From Marmoricola sp. (lineage in GTDB: Bacteria; Actinomycetota; Actinomycetes; Propionibacteriales; Nocardioidaceae), in contig NZ_JAOPXI010000081.1 of assembly GCF_025965215.1 (NCBI RefSeq), positions 1 to 38,956 on the forward strand: a stretch of 38,956 nt of DNA, in the 5' to 3' direction. Below the pieces are notes generated by a model that saw nothing but the letters and a program-made list of their open reading frames with translations, did not search any database and had not been told where the DNA came from. The position numbers were made by a program, and so were the translations under genes. Positions 1-7,768 of this stretch are shown here, one piece after another (position 1 is the stretch's first letter; each line of letters opens with the position of its first letter).

Positions 1-530
1 GCCTGCGTGTAGTTGCGGCCGAACTGGTCGAGGACCAGCGAGCTCGACGGCGCGGCCTCGGGAGCGGTCCCTGCGGTCTGGGCCTCCTTGCCCTGGTAGC
101 CCGAGAGCAGCTGGATGACCTGCTGGCTCACGCGGTTCAGGTCCGCGCCCAGCTTCTGCAGGACCTGGGCGGCGACGCCCTCGCCCTCGCGGATGAGGCC
201 GAGCAGGATGTGCTCGGTCCCGATGTAGTTGTGGCCGAGCTGGAGGGCCTCGCGCAGGGACAGCTCGAGGACCTTCTTGGCTCGGGGGGTGAAGGGAATG
301 TGGCCGCTCGGCGCCTGCTGGCCCTGGCCGATGATCTCTTCGACCTGGGCGCGGACGCCTTCGAGCGAGATGCCGAGGCTCTCCAGAGCCTTGGCCGCAA
401 TGCCGTCACCTTCGTGGATCAGCCCAAGCAGGATGTGCTCGGTACCGATGTAGTTGTGCGAGAGCATGCGGGCCTCTTCCTGGGCCAGCACGACAACACG
501 ACGGGCACGGTCAGTGAACCGTTCGAACAT
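1..530 (-). CDS. clpC: ClpC-type AAA+ unfoldase, N-terminal part (runs off the left edge)
   Basis: Only the first 176 codons are in the window. They hold both Clp N-terminal repeats, each with the GTEHILLGLI signature (about residues 29-38 and 104-113), followed by the start of the linker to the first AAA+ domain. ClpC feeds unfolded proteins to the ClpP protease in the cytoplasm. The start at 530 (MFERFTDRARR) is chosen over the in-frame ATG at 536 because the Shine-Dalgarno AAGGAG (539-544) is 8 nt from the former and only 2 nt from the latter. An 18-bp palindromic site matching the ClgR operator consensus lies about 95 nt upstream (624-641), so activation by ClgR is likely. Family identity is close to certain; the catalytic modules cannot be judged here. 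Confidence 0.96.
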   Translation of the reverse strand, partial: MFERFTDRARRVVVLAQEEARMLSHNYIGTEHILLGLIHEGDGIAAKALESLGISLEGVRAQVEEIIGQGQQAPSGHIPFTPRAKKVLELSLREALQLGHNYIGTEHILLGLIREGEGVAAQVLQKLGADLNRVSQQVIQLLSGYQGKEAQTAGTAPEAAPSSSLVLDQFGRNYTQ

Positions 531-538
531 GGGCATCG

Positions 539-544
539 CTCCTT
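539..544 (-). promoter_or_regulatory. Shine-Dalgarno site of clpC
   Basis: AAGGAG on the minus strand, 8 nt before the ATG at 530. It decides between the two in-frame ATG codons at 530 and 536. Confidence 0.75.
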
Positions 545-623
545 GACTACGCGGGCTGATCAACGTGCGACCCGCACGCCTCTCAAACCCTCCTTCCACC
601 CTACGTGTTCCACCGAAAGCCCG

Positions 624-641
624 TCTTCGCTAACAGCGAAC
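624..641. promoter_or_regulatory. ClgR-type operator upstream of clpC
   Basis: The site reads TCTTCGCTAACAGCGAAC, with perfect arms TTCGCT and AGCGAA around AAC. It fits every position of the ClgR consensus I know from Corynebacterium glutamicum (WNNWCGCYNANRGCGWWS). ClgR activates clp genes in actinobacteria. If the TAGGGT at 598-603 is the -10 element, the site lies around -33 to -50, a normal activator position. The match is seen; the regulator itself is not in the window. Confidence 0.78.
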
Positions 642-773
642 ATGGGCATCTCGCCTCAGCGAGGAGATCCGGTGCTGACCTGTTCATCGGCGTGCAACCA
701 ACTCGGCAGGAACGGCGTCGAAGAACCCGTCAGGGCCGCCGGGGCCCCGGCCACAGGTCCCAGAGAGGTCACC

Positions 774-2285
774 GTGGTGACACGCAAATTCCGCAGGATC
801 GTCCCCGCAGCAGCCGCCGCAGGCGCACTGTCCCTGAGCACCATGGTGGCCACGGCGGCCTCGCAGCCGGAGACGCCCGGAGTGCGCCTGTTCAGTCCCG
901 ATCACGATGTCGTCATGACAATCCACAACTCCGGGCCCGACGAGTGGGTCGAATTCAACCCCGCGGCGTACCTGGAGTCGCCCCTGCACCAGTTCGAGAT
1001 CGACGTCAGGCGGCGAAACGCCCACCAGCCGATCACCGGGACGGTCCGGATCGGGAACCGTACCCGCACGCTGAGGACCTCGGCCCTGGCCGGCTGGAGC
1101 GGCCTGAAGAACGCCTTCACCCTGGCCTGGCTCACCCCGACCGGAGTGCTGATCTCCCGGTCGCGCTCGTCATGGTGCCCGAACGACGGCACCGAGAGCC
1201 GGCTGAGCCCGCAGGCGGCGACCACCACCCACTTCGTCTTCGGGTGCACGACCAACCCCTTCACCCGCGGCGAGCGCTGGGGCATCGACAGCGGCTGGTC
1301 GCGCCAGCTGCTCCAGTACGGGATCAACCCGCCTCCCCTGAACGTCGGCAGTCACGTGGTCTTCGAGCTCACGCTGCGCACGGGCCTGGCCGAGGCGTTC
1401 GGCATTCCGGCCGGTCAGCGAAGGCTGCGGTTCCACGTCACGGTCAAGCACGTCACCGACCCGGTCAACCCGCCGGGACCGGTTCCGGCGGCGACCAGCC
1501 CCGGACCGGCGACCGCGAGCTCCGCGGACCGGAAGTCCGCGCCGGTCACCGGCAGCTCCGGCCGCCTGGAACGGGGCCTGTACCCGGATCTCATCGCTCT
1601 GCCTGCCTGGCAGATCGCCACCCACAACGAGAACGGGCGCGACCTGCTCGACTTCGCAGCCACGGTCTACAACGGCGGTCCCGGCCCCCTGGTCGCCGAG
1701 GGTTTCCGGCGCGGCAGTACGCCGGTCATGACGGCGTACCAGTTCTTCTACCGGGGTACCCGACAGGTGGCCTCGCGCCCTGTCGGGACGATGCGCTACG
1801 ACGCGCGCCCGACCCACATGCACTGGCACTTCAGGGACTTCGCCCGGTACGACCTGGTCAACCGCCGCCAGCACACTCTGCGCACCAGCGGCAAGGAGGC
1901 GTTCTGCCTGGCCCCGACCGACGCTATCGACTTGCTTCAGCCGGGGGCCGTGGTGAACCCCGGCGACGGCGACCTGTCGACCGCCTGCGGCGACGTCACC
2001 TCGATCTGGGTGCGCGAGGTCCTCGCCTCAGGCTGGGGCGACACCTACTCGCAGCAGCGTGCCGGCCAGTCGATCGACATCACCGGGCTGCCCAACGGGA
2101 CCTACTGGATCCGGGTGACCGCGAACCCGGCCAACCGCCTCTACGAGACGACCCGCAGCAACGATGTCTCGCTGCGACGGGTGATCCTCGGCGGGACGCC
2201 GGGGCACCGCACCGTGTGGGTTCCGAAGTACGGCCGCATCAACAGCGAGGCCGGGTTCGGCGGGTCCCACCCGCCGGTCGACTGA
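774..2285 (+). CDS. Secreted lysyl-oxidase-like copper protein
   Basis: The protein is 503 aa from GTG 774; GTG 777 is an equal alternative. GAGAGG at 763-768 is 5 and 8 nt away respectively. The N-terminus is a typical signal peptide: basic TRKFRR, then an alanine-rich hydrophobic core. The first half is unassigned and beta-rich, with a Pro/Ala/Ser linker near residues 225-260. The C-terminal half matches the lysyl oxidase family: H348-M-H350-W-H352-F is the copper-binding histidine cluster, followed downstream by GWGDTY and ITGLPNGTYWIRV. Lysyl oxidases oxidise the lysine side-chain amine of extracellular proteins to an aldehyde, using copper and a Lys/Tyr-derived quinone. The bacterial substrate is unknown. 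The gene is convergent with lsr2, with 2 nt between the stops. A longer open frame reaching back to 210 is an artefact crossing clpC. Confidence 0.85.
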   Translation: MVTRKFRRIVPAAAAAGALSLSTMVATAASQPETPGVRLFSPDHDVVMTIHNSGPDEWVEFNPAAYLESPLHQFEIDVRRRNAHQPITGTVRIGNRTRTLRTSALAGWSGLKNAFTLAWLTPTGVLISRSRSSWCPNDGTESRLSPQAATTTHFVFGCTTNPFTRGERWGIDSGWSRQLLQYGINPPPLNVGSHVVFELTLRTGLAEAFGIPAGQRRLRFHVTVKHVTDPVNPPGPVPAATSPGPATASSADRKSAPVTGSSGRLERGLYPDLIALPAWQIATHNENGRDLLDFAATVYNGGPGPLVAEGFRRGSTPVMTAYQFFYRGTRQVASRPVGTMRYDARPTHMHWHFRDFARYDLVNRRQHTLRTSGKEAFCLAPTDAIDLLQPGAVVNPGDGDLSTACGDVTSIWVREVLASGWGDTYSQQRAGQSIDITGLPNGTYWIRVTANPANRLYETTRSNDVSLRRVILGGTPGHRTVWVPKYGRINSEAGFGGSHPPVD

Positions 2286-2287
2286 CC

Positions 2288-2599
2288 TCAGTGCGCGGCG
2301 ACGTACGCCTCACGCACGGTCGAGGAGACCCGGCCGCGCTCAGGGACGTCGAAACCGTTCTCGCGCGCCCACGCGCGGATGTCGGCAGGGCTCGGGCCCA
2401 CGTCAGTACGTCCGCGCTTGCGGCCGCCGGCACGACGGGCGTGGCCGAGGTAGGGCGCCACCGCGTCGCGCAGCTGGCTGGCGTGCTTGGCGTTGAGGTC
2501 GATCTCGTAGTCCTTGCCGTCGAGGCCGAAGCTGACGGTCTCGACCGCATCGGACCCGTCGATGTCGTCGACGAGAACGATGTTCACCTTTTGCGCCAT
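2288..2599 (-). CDS. lsr2: Lsr2 nucleoid-associated protein
   Basis: The 103-aa product has the usual Lsr2 length and architecture. Residues 1-55 form the dimerisation domain (MAQKVNIVLVDDIDG, then FGLDGKDYEIDL). A basic linker (RRAGGRKRGR) follows, then the C-terminal DNA-binding domain IRAWARENGFDVPERGRVS, whose RGR inserts in the minor groove of AT-rich DNA. Lsr2 is the actinobacterial counterpart of H-NS and silences AT-rich foreign DNA. The start has a TAGGAT element six bases upstream, which suggests a leaderless mRNA, although AGGA inside it could also act as a weak ribosome-binding site. It follows lysS on the same strand, as in mycobacteria. Confidence 0.96.
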   Translation of the reverse strand: MAQKVNIVLVDDIDGSDAVETVSFGLDGKDYEIDLNAKHASQLRDAVAPYLGHARRAGGRKRGRTDVGPSPADIRAWARENGFDVPERGRVSSTVREAYVAAH

Positions 2600-2605
2600 G
2601 TTGAA

Positions 2606-2611
2606 ATCCTA
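2606..2611 (-). promoter_or_regulatory. Putative -10 element of lsr2 (leaderless)
   Basis: TAGGAT on the minus strand, exactly 6 nt before the lsr2 ATG. No clear -35 box. The 2600-2660 stretch is visibly AT-rich for this DNA and could itself be bound by Lsr2. Confidence 0.5.
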
Positions 2612-2685
2612 TTCGTGGTACCCGATTGCCTATTCCAAAACAATACCCGAAATGCCAAACGCGGATACCGGGGAAGAATGCCGGC

Positions 2686-4230
2686 CTACTCTGGGCGCAA
2701 CAGCGGAAATAGGATCGTCTCGCGGATTCCTGCGCCGGTGAGCAACATGATCAGGCGATCCACCCCCATGCCCATGCCCCCAGCCGGCGGCATGCCGTAC
2801 TCCATCGCCTTGAGGAAGACCTCGTCGAGCTCCATGGCTTCGGCATCACCCGCCGCAGCGAGCAGCGACTGGGCGGTGAGCCGGTCGCGTTGGACGACCG
2901 GGTCGTTGAGCTCCGAGTATGCCGGCGCGAGCTCGACACCATTGATGATCAGATCCCAGGCCTCATTCAGGCCATTCTTGGATCGGTGCGCCTTCGCCAG
3001 CGGTTTGACCGCAGCCGGGTAATCCATGACGAAAGTCGGATTGATCAGGGAATCCTCGACGAGTTGTTCGTAGAGTTCCACGACGATCTCGGCCGCTCCC
3101 CATTTCTGCTGCAGCTCGACGCCACGACCCGCCGCATGCTTGCGCAGGGAATCGACCGAGGTCTCCACAGTGATCTCCTCGCCGAGCGCGTCCGAGACCA
3201 GCTCGAGGATCGGGGCCTGGCGCCACGGTGCCTCGAGGTCGATCTCCGAGCCGTCGCGTCCGGGCACCACGGTCCGGCCCACCTCGCGGGCCGCGCCGAG
3301 GACGAGGTCGCGGGTCAGCTCCATCATCGTGAACTGGTCGCCGTAGGCCTGGTAGGCCTCGAGCATCGAGAACTCGGCAGCATGAGTGGAGTCCAGACCC
3401 TCGTTGCGGAAGGTCCGGCCGATCTCGTAGACCTTGTCGACGCCGCCGATCATCGCGCGCTTCAGGTCGAGCTCGAGCGCGATGCGTAGCAGCATCGGCT
3501 GGTCCAGCGCATTGAGGTGGGTCCTGAACGGTCTCGCCGCCGCACCGCCGTTGGTCAGCTGGAGGATGGGCGTCTCGACCTCGAGGTAGCCCCGGGCATC
3601 GAGGGTGGCACGCAGGCTGCGGAGCACGGCGGCCTTGGTGCGGACCATGTCACGGGCCTCGGGCCGGATCATCATGTCGACGTACCGCAGCCGGATCCGG
3701 GCCTCGTCGGAGAGGGGCCGGTGCTCGTTGGGCAGCGGGCGCAGCGTCTTGGCCGCGATGCTCCACGTCGTGGCCTGGACCGAGAGCTCCCCGCGCCTCG
3801 AGGTGATCACCTCGCCGGAGACGGCGAGTAGGTCGCCGAGGTCGACGAGCGCCTTGAACTCGGCGAGAGACTCCTCGCCGATGTCGGCCAGGGAGAGCAT
3901 CACCTGGATCTCCGAGCCGTCGCCCTCCCGCAAACGCACGAAGCAGAGCTTGCCGGTGTTGCGCAGGAAGATCACCCGGCCTGTGATCGCGACGATCTCG
4001 CCGGTGCAGGTGTCCGGCTCGAGCTCGCCGGCCTCCAGCTTCGGGTCGAACGCGGCCCGGAGGTCCCTGATGGCGTGGGTCCGCTCGACGGTGACCGGGT
4101 AGGCCTCCTTGCCGGCGGCGAGCAGCCGGGCACGCTTGTCCAGACGGACCTGCATCTGCTCCGGCACGTCGTCAGCGTGCGCGTCACCAGGCAGAGCGTC
4201 GATCGCTGGCGCATCGGGCTGGTCGGTCAT
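2686..4230 (-). CDS. lysS: Lysyl-tRNA synthetase, class II
   Basis: The 514-aa protein charges tRNA-Lys with lysine in the cytoplasm. An N-terminal OB-fold anticodon-binding domain (about 75-165, with FLRNTGKLCFVRL) precedes the class II core. Motif 2 starts at FRNEGLDSTHAAEFS (274-288) and motif 3 is GMGMGVDRL (485-493). Length and order are normal for bacterial LysRS. There is no Shine-Dalgarno before the ATG; TAACCT lies 6 nt upstream, so the mRNA may be leaderless. The 150 bp upstream hold repeats spaced 22 bp apart and an inverted copy adjoining the -10 element, which is unusual for this gene. The upstream gene is coaX and the downstream gene lsr2, the usual actinobacterial order. Confidence 0.97.
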   Translation of the reverse strand: MTDQPDAPAIDALPGDAHADDVPEQMQVRLDKRARLLAAGKEAYPVTVERTHAIRDLRAAFDPKLEAGELEPDTCTGEIVAITGRVIFLRNTGKLCFVRLREGDGSEIQVMLSLADIGEESLAEFKALVDLGDLLAVSGEVITSRRGELSVQATTWSIAAKTLRPLPNEHRPLSDEARIRLRYVDMMIRPEARDMVRTKAAVLRSLRATLDARGYLEVETPILQLTNGGAAARPFRTHLNALDQPMLLRIALELDLKRAMIGGVDKVYEIGRTFRNEGLDSTHAAEFSMLEAYQAYGDQFTMMELTRDLVLGAAREVGRTVVPGRDGSEIDLEAPWRQAPILELVSDALGEEITVETSVDSLRKHAAGRGVELQQKWGAAEIVVELYEQLVEDSLINPTFVMDYPAAVKPLAKAHRSKNGLNEAWDLIINGVELAPAYSELNDPVVQRDRLTAQSLLAAAGDAEAMELDEVFLKAMEYGMPPAGGMGMGVDRLIMLLTGAGIRETILFPLLRPE

Positions 4231-4236
4231 GGCTGA

Positions 4237-4242
4237 AGGTTA
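4237..4242 (-). promoter_or_regulatory. Putative -10 element of lysS (leaderless)
   Basis: TAACCT on the minus strand ends 6 nt before the lysS ATG. The inverted repeat copy at 4248-4261 begins 5 nt upstream of it and would cover the spacer and -35 region. Confidence 0.55.
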
Positions 4243-4247
4243 CTGAA

Positions 4248-4261
4248 CGCCGATTGGTCAG
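4248..4261 (-). repeat. Inverted copy of the lysS-upstream repeat, next to the -10 element
   Basis: CGCCGATTGGTCAG on the plus strand is the exact reverse complement of 4352-4365 in the second direct repeat. It overlaps the core promoter spacer of lysS, a position typical of a repressor operator. It could also base-pair with any of the three upstream copies in a read-through transcript. Confidence 0.8.
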
Positions 4262-4327
4262 TTACGGTCGCCCGAGTAGTCACCTTCGCCACGGCGGCGT
4301 ACGACGACCGACCGCTCGACGGTGCGC

Positions 4328-4384
4328 GACTGACCAATCGACGTGTTGGGACTGACCAATCGGCGCGCTGGGACTGACCAATCA
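4328..4384 (+). repeat. Three direct repeats at a 22-bp period upstream of lysS
   Basis: The core GACTGACCAATCG begins at 4328, 4350 and 4372; the last copy ends CA instead of CG and includes the coaX stop codon. Units 1 and 2 are similar over all 22 bp (core, then purine-CG, then GTTGG or GCTGG). A spacing of 22 bp puts successive copies on about the same face of the helix. No family is recognised. Confidence 0.85.
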
Positions 4385-5167
4385 GCGGTTGCGGTCGAAG
4401 ACGAGCTCGAGGCCGCGCAGGGTGAGCCAGGGCTGGTGATCGGTGATCGAGCGGCACTCGTCGACGACGACCGGGGCCAGGCCACCGGTGGCGATCACGT
4501 TCACCTCGGCGACCGGTACGCCGAGCTCCTCGATCATCCGGGCCACGATCCCGTCGACCTGGCTCGCGAAGCCGAACACCATACCGGACTGCAGCGCCTC
4601 GACGGTGTTCTTGGCGATCACGGTCCGGGGGCGGAGCAGCTCGACCTTGCGCAGCTGCGCGCCGCGGCGGCCGAGCGCCTCCAGCGAGATGTCGATGCCC
4701 GGCGAGATCGCGCCGCCGATGTACTCGCCGCGAGGACTGACCACATCGAAGGTGGTCGCCGTCCCGAAGTCCACGACGATCGCCGGACCGTCGTACAAGG
4801 TGGCGGCGGCCAGCGCGTTGATCACCCGGTCCGCCCCGACCTCGCGGGGGTTGTCCATCAGGACCGGTACGCCGGTGCGCACCCCGGGTTCGACGACCAC
4901 CGAGACGACGTCGCCGAAGTAGCGCGCGAGCATGTCGCGCCACTCGTGCAGGGCCGAGGGCACGGTGGCACAGACGGCGATCCCGTCCGGGACCCCGTCG
5001 TGGCCCAGCGCCACCGAGTCCGAGAGCAGACCACCGACCAGCACGAACCACTCGTCCGCCGTCCGGGTCTCCAGGGTCGAGACCCGCCAGTGGTCACGGA
5101 CCTCGCCGTCGCAGAGCAGGCCGAGGGTGGTGTGGGAGTTGCCGATGTCGGCGCAGAGGAGAGTCAC
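4382..5167 (-). CDS. coaX: Type III pantothenate kinase
   Basis: The 261-aa CoaX phosphorylates pantothenate to 4'-phosphopantothenate, the first step from vitamin B5 to coenzyme A. The ASKHA-fold phosphate loop is DIGNSHTTLGL (residues 7-17); VVDFGTATTFD and the GGAISPGI segment are family signatures. The GTG start overlaps the nadC stop by 4 nt (GTGA), so the two are translationally coupled. Its stop codon lies inside the third direct repeat of the array upstream of lysS. It shares an operon with panC and panD, which make its substrate. Confidence 0.95.
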   Translation of the reverse strand: MTLLCADIGNSHTTLGLLCDGEVRDHWRVSTLETRTADEWFVLVGGLLSDSVALGHDGVPDGIAVCATVPSALHEWRDMLARYFGDVVSVVVEPGVRTGVPVLMDNPREVGADRVINALAAATLYDGPAIVVDFGTATTFDVVSPRGEYIGGAISPGIDISLEALGRRGAQLRKVELLRPRTVIAKNTVEALQSGMVFGFASQVDGIVARMIEELGVPVAEVNVIATGGLAPVVVDECRSITDHQPWLTLRGLELVFDRNR

Positions 5168-6105
5168 GACTCACGACCGTCTTCTGGCAGGTCCAGGCCG
5201 AGGTCGAACACCTTCACCGAGTGGGTCAGCGCGCCCACGGAGATGAAGTCGACACCGGTCAGCGCCACCTCGCGGGCACGGTCGACGGTGAGCCCGCCGG
5301 AGGCCTCCAGCGTCGCGCGCCCGCCGGCCAGAGAATCGCGCAGCGTCACGGCCTGGGTCATCATCTCGGTGCTCATGTTGTCGAGCAGGATCTGCTCGCA
5401 GCCGGCTTCGAGCAGGATCCGGAGCTGGTCGAGGTCGGTCACCTCGACCTCGACCGGCAGACCGGGGTAGCGCTCCTTCACGGCGAGGTACGCCGGCAGC
5501 ACCCCTCCTGCGGCGACGACGTGGTTGTCCTTGACCAGCGCCATGTCGGAGAGGCTGAAGCGGTGGTTCACGCCGCCCCCGCAGCGCACGGCGTACTTCT
5601 GGAGCGCACGGAAGCCGGGCAGGGTCTTGCGCGTGTCCAGGACCTTGGCACGGGTTCCCTCGAGCGCGCTCACCCAGCCGGCGGTCGCGGTAGCGATCCC
5701 CGACACGTGGCAGGCGAAGTTCAGGGCGGTCCGCTCGGCGATCAGCAGGCCCCTGACCGGACCCGTCACCTGCATCACGACGTCGCCGGCCATGACCCGG
5801 GTTCCGTCGGCGAGGCGGTCGGTCACCTTCACCTCAGCGCCGAGCACGTAGACGAAGGTCAGCTCGGCGATCGCGAGGCCGGCAACGACCCCGTCCTCAC
5901 GGGCACCGAAGGAACCGGTCACCTCGACGTCGGGCAACGTCGCCTCGCTGGTCACGTCGACCCCCGTGCCGTCCGGCGGCAGGTCCTCGGCGAGGGCAGC
6001 CGCGACCGCGGCATGCACGGCCCGGGCGTCGAGTCCGGCGTCGGTCAACTCGGCGACCAGGCCTGCGGGCAGGTCCTCGTACGGCGTCGCGGCGATCGAG
6101 CTCAT
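5164..6105 (-). CDS. nadC: Quinolinate phosphoribosyltransferase (decarboxylating)
   Basis: The 313-aa enzyme converts quinolinate and PRPP to nicotinate mononucleotide, the entry to NAD. The type II PRTase signature is visible: DTRKTLPGFRALQKYAV, GGGVNHR and ALVKDNH, then EVEVTDLDQL and ILLDNM in the barrel. It overlaps nadB at its start and coaX at its end, each by 4 nt. It uses the product chain begun by NadB; no quinolinate synthase (nadA) lies next to it. Confidence 0.96.
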   Translation of the reverse strand: MSSIAATPYEDLPAGLVAELTDAGLDARAVHAAVAAALAEDLPPDGTGVDVTSEATLPDVEVTGSFGAREDGVVAGLAIAELTFVYVLGAEVKVTDRLADGTRVMAGDVVMQVTGPVRGLLIAERTALNFACHVSGIATATAGWVSALEGTRAKVLDTRKTLPGFRALQKYAVRCGGGVNHRFSLSDMALVKDNHVVAAGGVLPAYLAVKERYPGLPVEVEVTDLDQLRILLEAGCEQILLDNMSTEMMTQAVTLRDSLAGGRATLEASGGLTVDRAREVALTGVDFISVGALTHSVKVFDLGLDLPEDGRES

Positions 6106-7757
6106 TCGGGCACCGTCACGCCGTCGGTCGCCGGCGCCGGGCGGAACGTCGCCACCGGGACGCCGTGGCTGAGCACCACGTCGAAGTGCCCCGCGAACCC
6201 GACATCGTCGCGACCGCCGAAGTCCTCGCGCCAGTGCGATCCGCGAGTCTCCTCGCGCAACAGCGCGGCCGTGGCCAGCGCGGTGCTGATCGAGACCAGG
6301 TTGGTGGTCTCCCAGGCCGGGACTCCCTCGACGCCGGACGTCCCGGCCAGGTCGTCGAGGGACGCCAGCGCCGACCCGAGGCCCTCAGCGCTGCGCAGCA
6401 CACCGACACGATCGGTCATGGCCGCCTGCATCGCGGTACGGACCCCGGCGTCGATGACCCCGGGGACCCGTGGGTCCGGCGCCGCGTCGCCCTGCGCGCG
6501 CAGCTCGCCGGGCAGCACCTGCGCGATCCGCCGGGAGAACACCAGTCCCTCGAGCAGGGAGTTCGAAGCCAACCGGTTGGCTCCGTGGACGCCCGAGCAG
6601 GCCACCTCACCGGTGGCATAGAGGCCCGGGACCGTCGAGCGGCCCCACAGGTCGGTGGCCACGCCTCCCGACGCGTAGTGGCACGCTGGTGCCACCGGGA
6701 TCAGCTCGGTCACCGGGTCGACCCCGTGCGAGCGCGCAGTCGCCAGGATGGTCGGGAAGCGCTTCTCCCAGAACTCGCGGCCCAGGTGACGAGCGTCGAG
6801 CCACAGGTGCGGCTTGCCCTCGGCGAGCATGCGCCGGGTGATCGCCTTGGCGACCACGTCCCGGGGCGCGAGGTCGGCGAGCTCGTGCTGACCGACCATG
6901 AACCGGTTCCCCGCGAAATCGACCAGGAACGCGCCCTCACCACGGACCGCCTCGGAGATCAATGGCTGCTGGCCCCGGGACTCCGGACCGAGGTACATCA
7001 CTGTCGGATGGAACTGGACGAATTCCAGGTCGCGCAGGACGGCGCCGGCCCGCAGCGCCAGGGCCATCCCGTCTCCGGTCGAGACCGCCGGGTTGGTGGT
7101 CTGCGAGAACACCTGTCCCAGGCCACCCGAGGCCAGGACGACGGCCCGGCAGCGCACCGCTCCGACTCCGTCTCGCTGACCTTCGCCGATGACGTGCAGG
7201 GTGATCCCGGCAACGGCACCGGCGGCGTCGAGCTGGAGATCGACGGCGAGGGCGTGCTGGATGACCTCGATCTCCGGCGCCGCTTCGATCGCCGCGACGA
7301 GAGCCCGCTGGATCTCGGCGCCGGTCGCGTCGCCACCGGCGTGCGCGATCCGGTCGCGGTGGTGCCCGCCCTCGCGGGTCAGCGACAGCTCACCGTCGGC
7401 GGAGTGGTCGAAGTTGGCGCCGAGAGCGATCAGCTCGCGGACCGCGTCGGGACCCTCGTTGACCAGGACGTGCACCGCAGCGAGGTCGCAGGCACCAGCG
7501 CCTGCGACCAGGGTGTCGATCTCGTGCTCGGTCGGGGTGTCGCCCGGCCCGAGTGCGGCGGCGATACCGCCCTGGGCCCACTGCGTCGAGCCCGCCGAGA
7601 GGACGTCCTTGGTGACCACCAGGATCCTGCCCACCTGGCCCCGCAACCGGAGCGCCGCCGTCAGACCGGCGATGCCGGTGCCGACCACGACGACGTCGGC
7701 CTCACGGGTCCACCCGGGCGTACCCGCGGCGAGGCGTTCAGGAACTCCGATGCGCAT
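6102..7757 (-). CDS. nadB: L-aspartate oxidase
   Basis: The 551-aa flavoprotein oxidises L-aspartate to iminoaspartate for NAD synthesis. The N-terminal FAD-binding motif is VVGTGIAGLTAALRL (about 25-39). The succinate-dehydrogenase/fumarate-reductase family segments STQWAQGGIAAAL, HRDRIAHAGGDATG and ACHYASGGVATD are present, followed by SRRIAQ. Length is normal. The next gene, nadC, overlaps by ATGA. The partner NadA normally takes over the unstable iminoaspartate and must be encoded elsewhere. Confidence 0.96.
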   Translation of the reverse strand: MRIGVPERLAAGTPGWTREADVVVVGTGIAGLTAALRLRGQVGRILVVTKDVLSAGSTQWAQGGIAAALGPGDTPTEHEIDTLVAGAGACDLAAVHVLVNEGPDAVRELIALGANFDHSADGELSLTREGGHHRDRIAHAGGDATGAEIQRALVAAIEAAPEIEVIQHALAVDLQLDAAGAVAGITLHVIGEGQRDGVGAVRCRAVVLASGGLGQVFSQTTNPAVSTGDGMALALRAGAVLRDLEFVQFHPTVMYLGPESRGQQPLISEAVRGEGAFLVDFAGNRFMVGQHELADLAPRDVVAKAITRRMLAEGKPHLWLDARHLGREFWEKRFPTILATARSHGVDPVTELIPVAPACHYASGGVATDLWGRSTVPGLYATGEVACSGVHGANRLASNSLLEGLVFSRRIAQVLPGELRAQGDAAPDPRVPGVIDAGVRTAMQAAMTDRVGVLRSAEGLGSALASLDDLAGTSGVEGVPAWETTNLVSISTALATAALLREETRGSHWREDFGGRDDVGFAGHFDVVLSHGVPVATFRPAPATDGVTVPE

Positions 7758-7768
7758 CCCGGCGCCGA

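Larger units (their letters stand above)
531..773. other. Divergent regulatory region between clpC and the lysyl-oxidase-like gene
   Basis: This 243-bp stretch carries no gene. It holds the clpC ribosome-binding site (539-544), a possible clpC -10 element TAGGGT on the minus strand (598-603), the ClgR-type palindrome (624-641), a weaker inverted repeat CTCGC-ctca-GCGAG (650-663), and a perfect 14-bp palindrome (738-751) just ahead of the ribosome-binding site of the rightward gene. Confidence 0.6.

Noticed and set aside
650-663. Second ClgR-like site CTCGC-ctca-GCGAG
   Set aside because: Only 4 nt separate CGC and GCG instead of 5, so it does not fit the consensus.
605-3022. 805-codon rightward open frame across the lysyl-oxidase-like gene, lsr2 and lysS
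   Set aside because: Its translation is Arg/Pro/Gly-rich antisense or shifted reading of three well-identified genes.
4231-4381. T-box or other riboswitch before lysS
   Set aside because: The start appears leaderless and I see no T-box bulge sequence or terminator; the repeats look like DNA sites instead.
4328-4384. CRISPR-like array
   Set aside because: Only three units of 22 bp with no variable spacers, and no cas genes.
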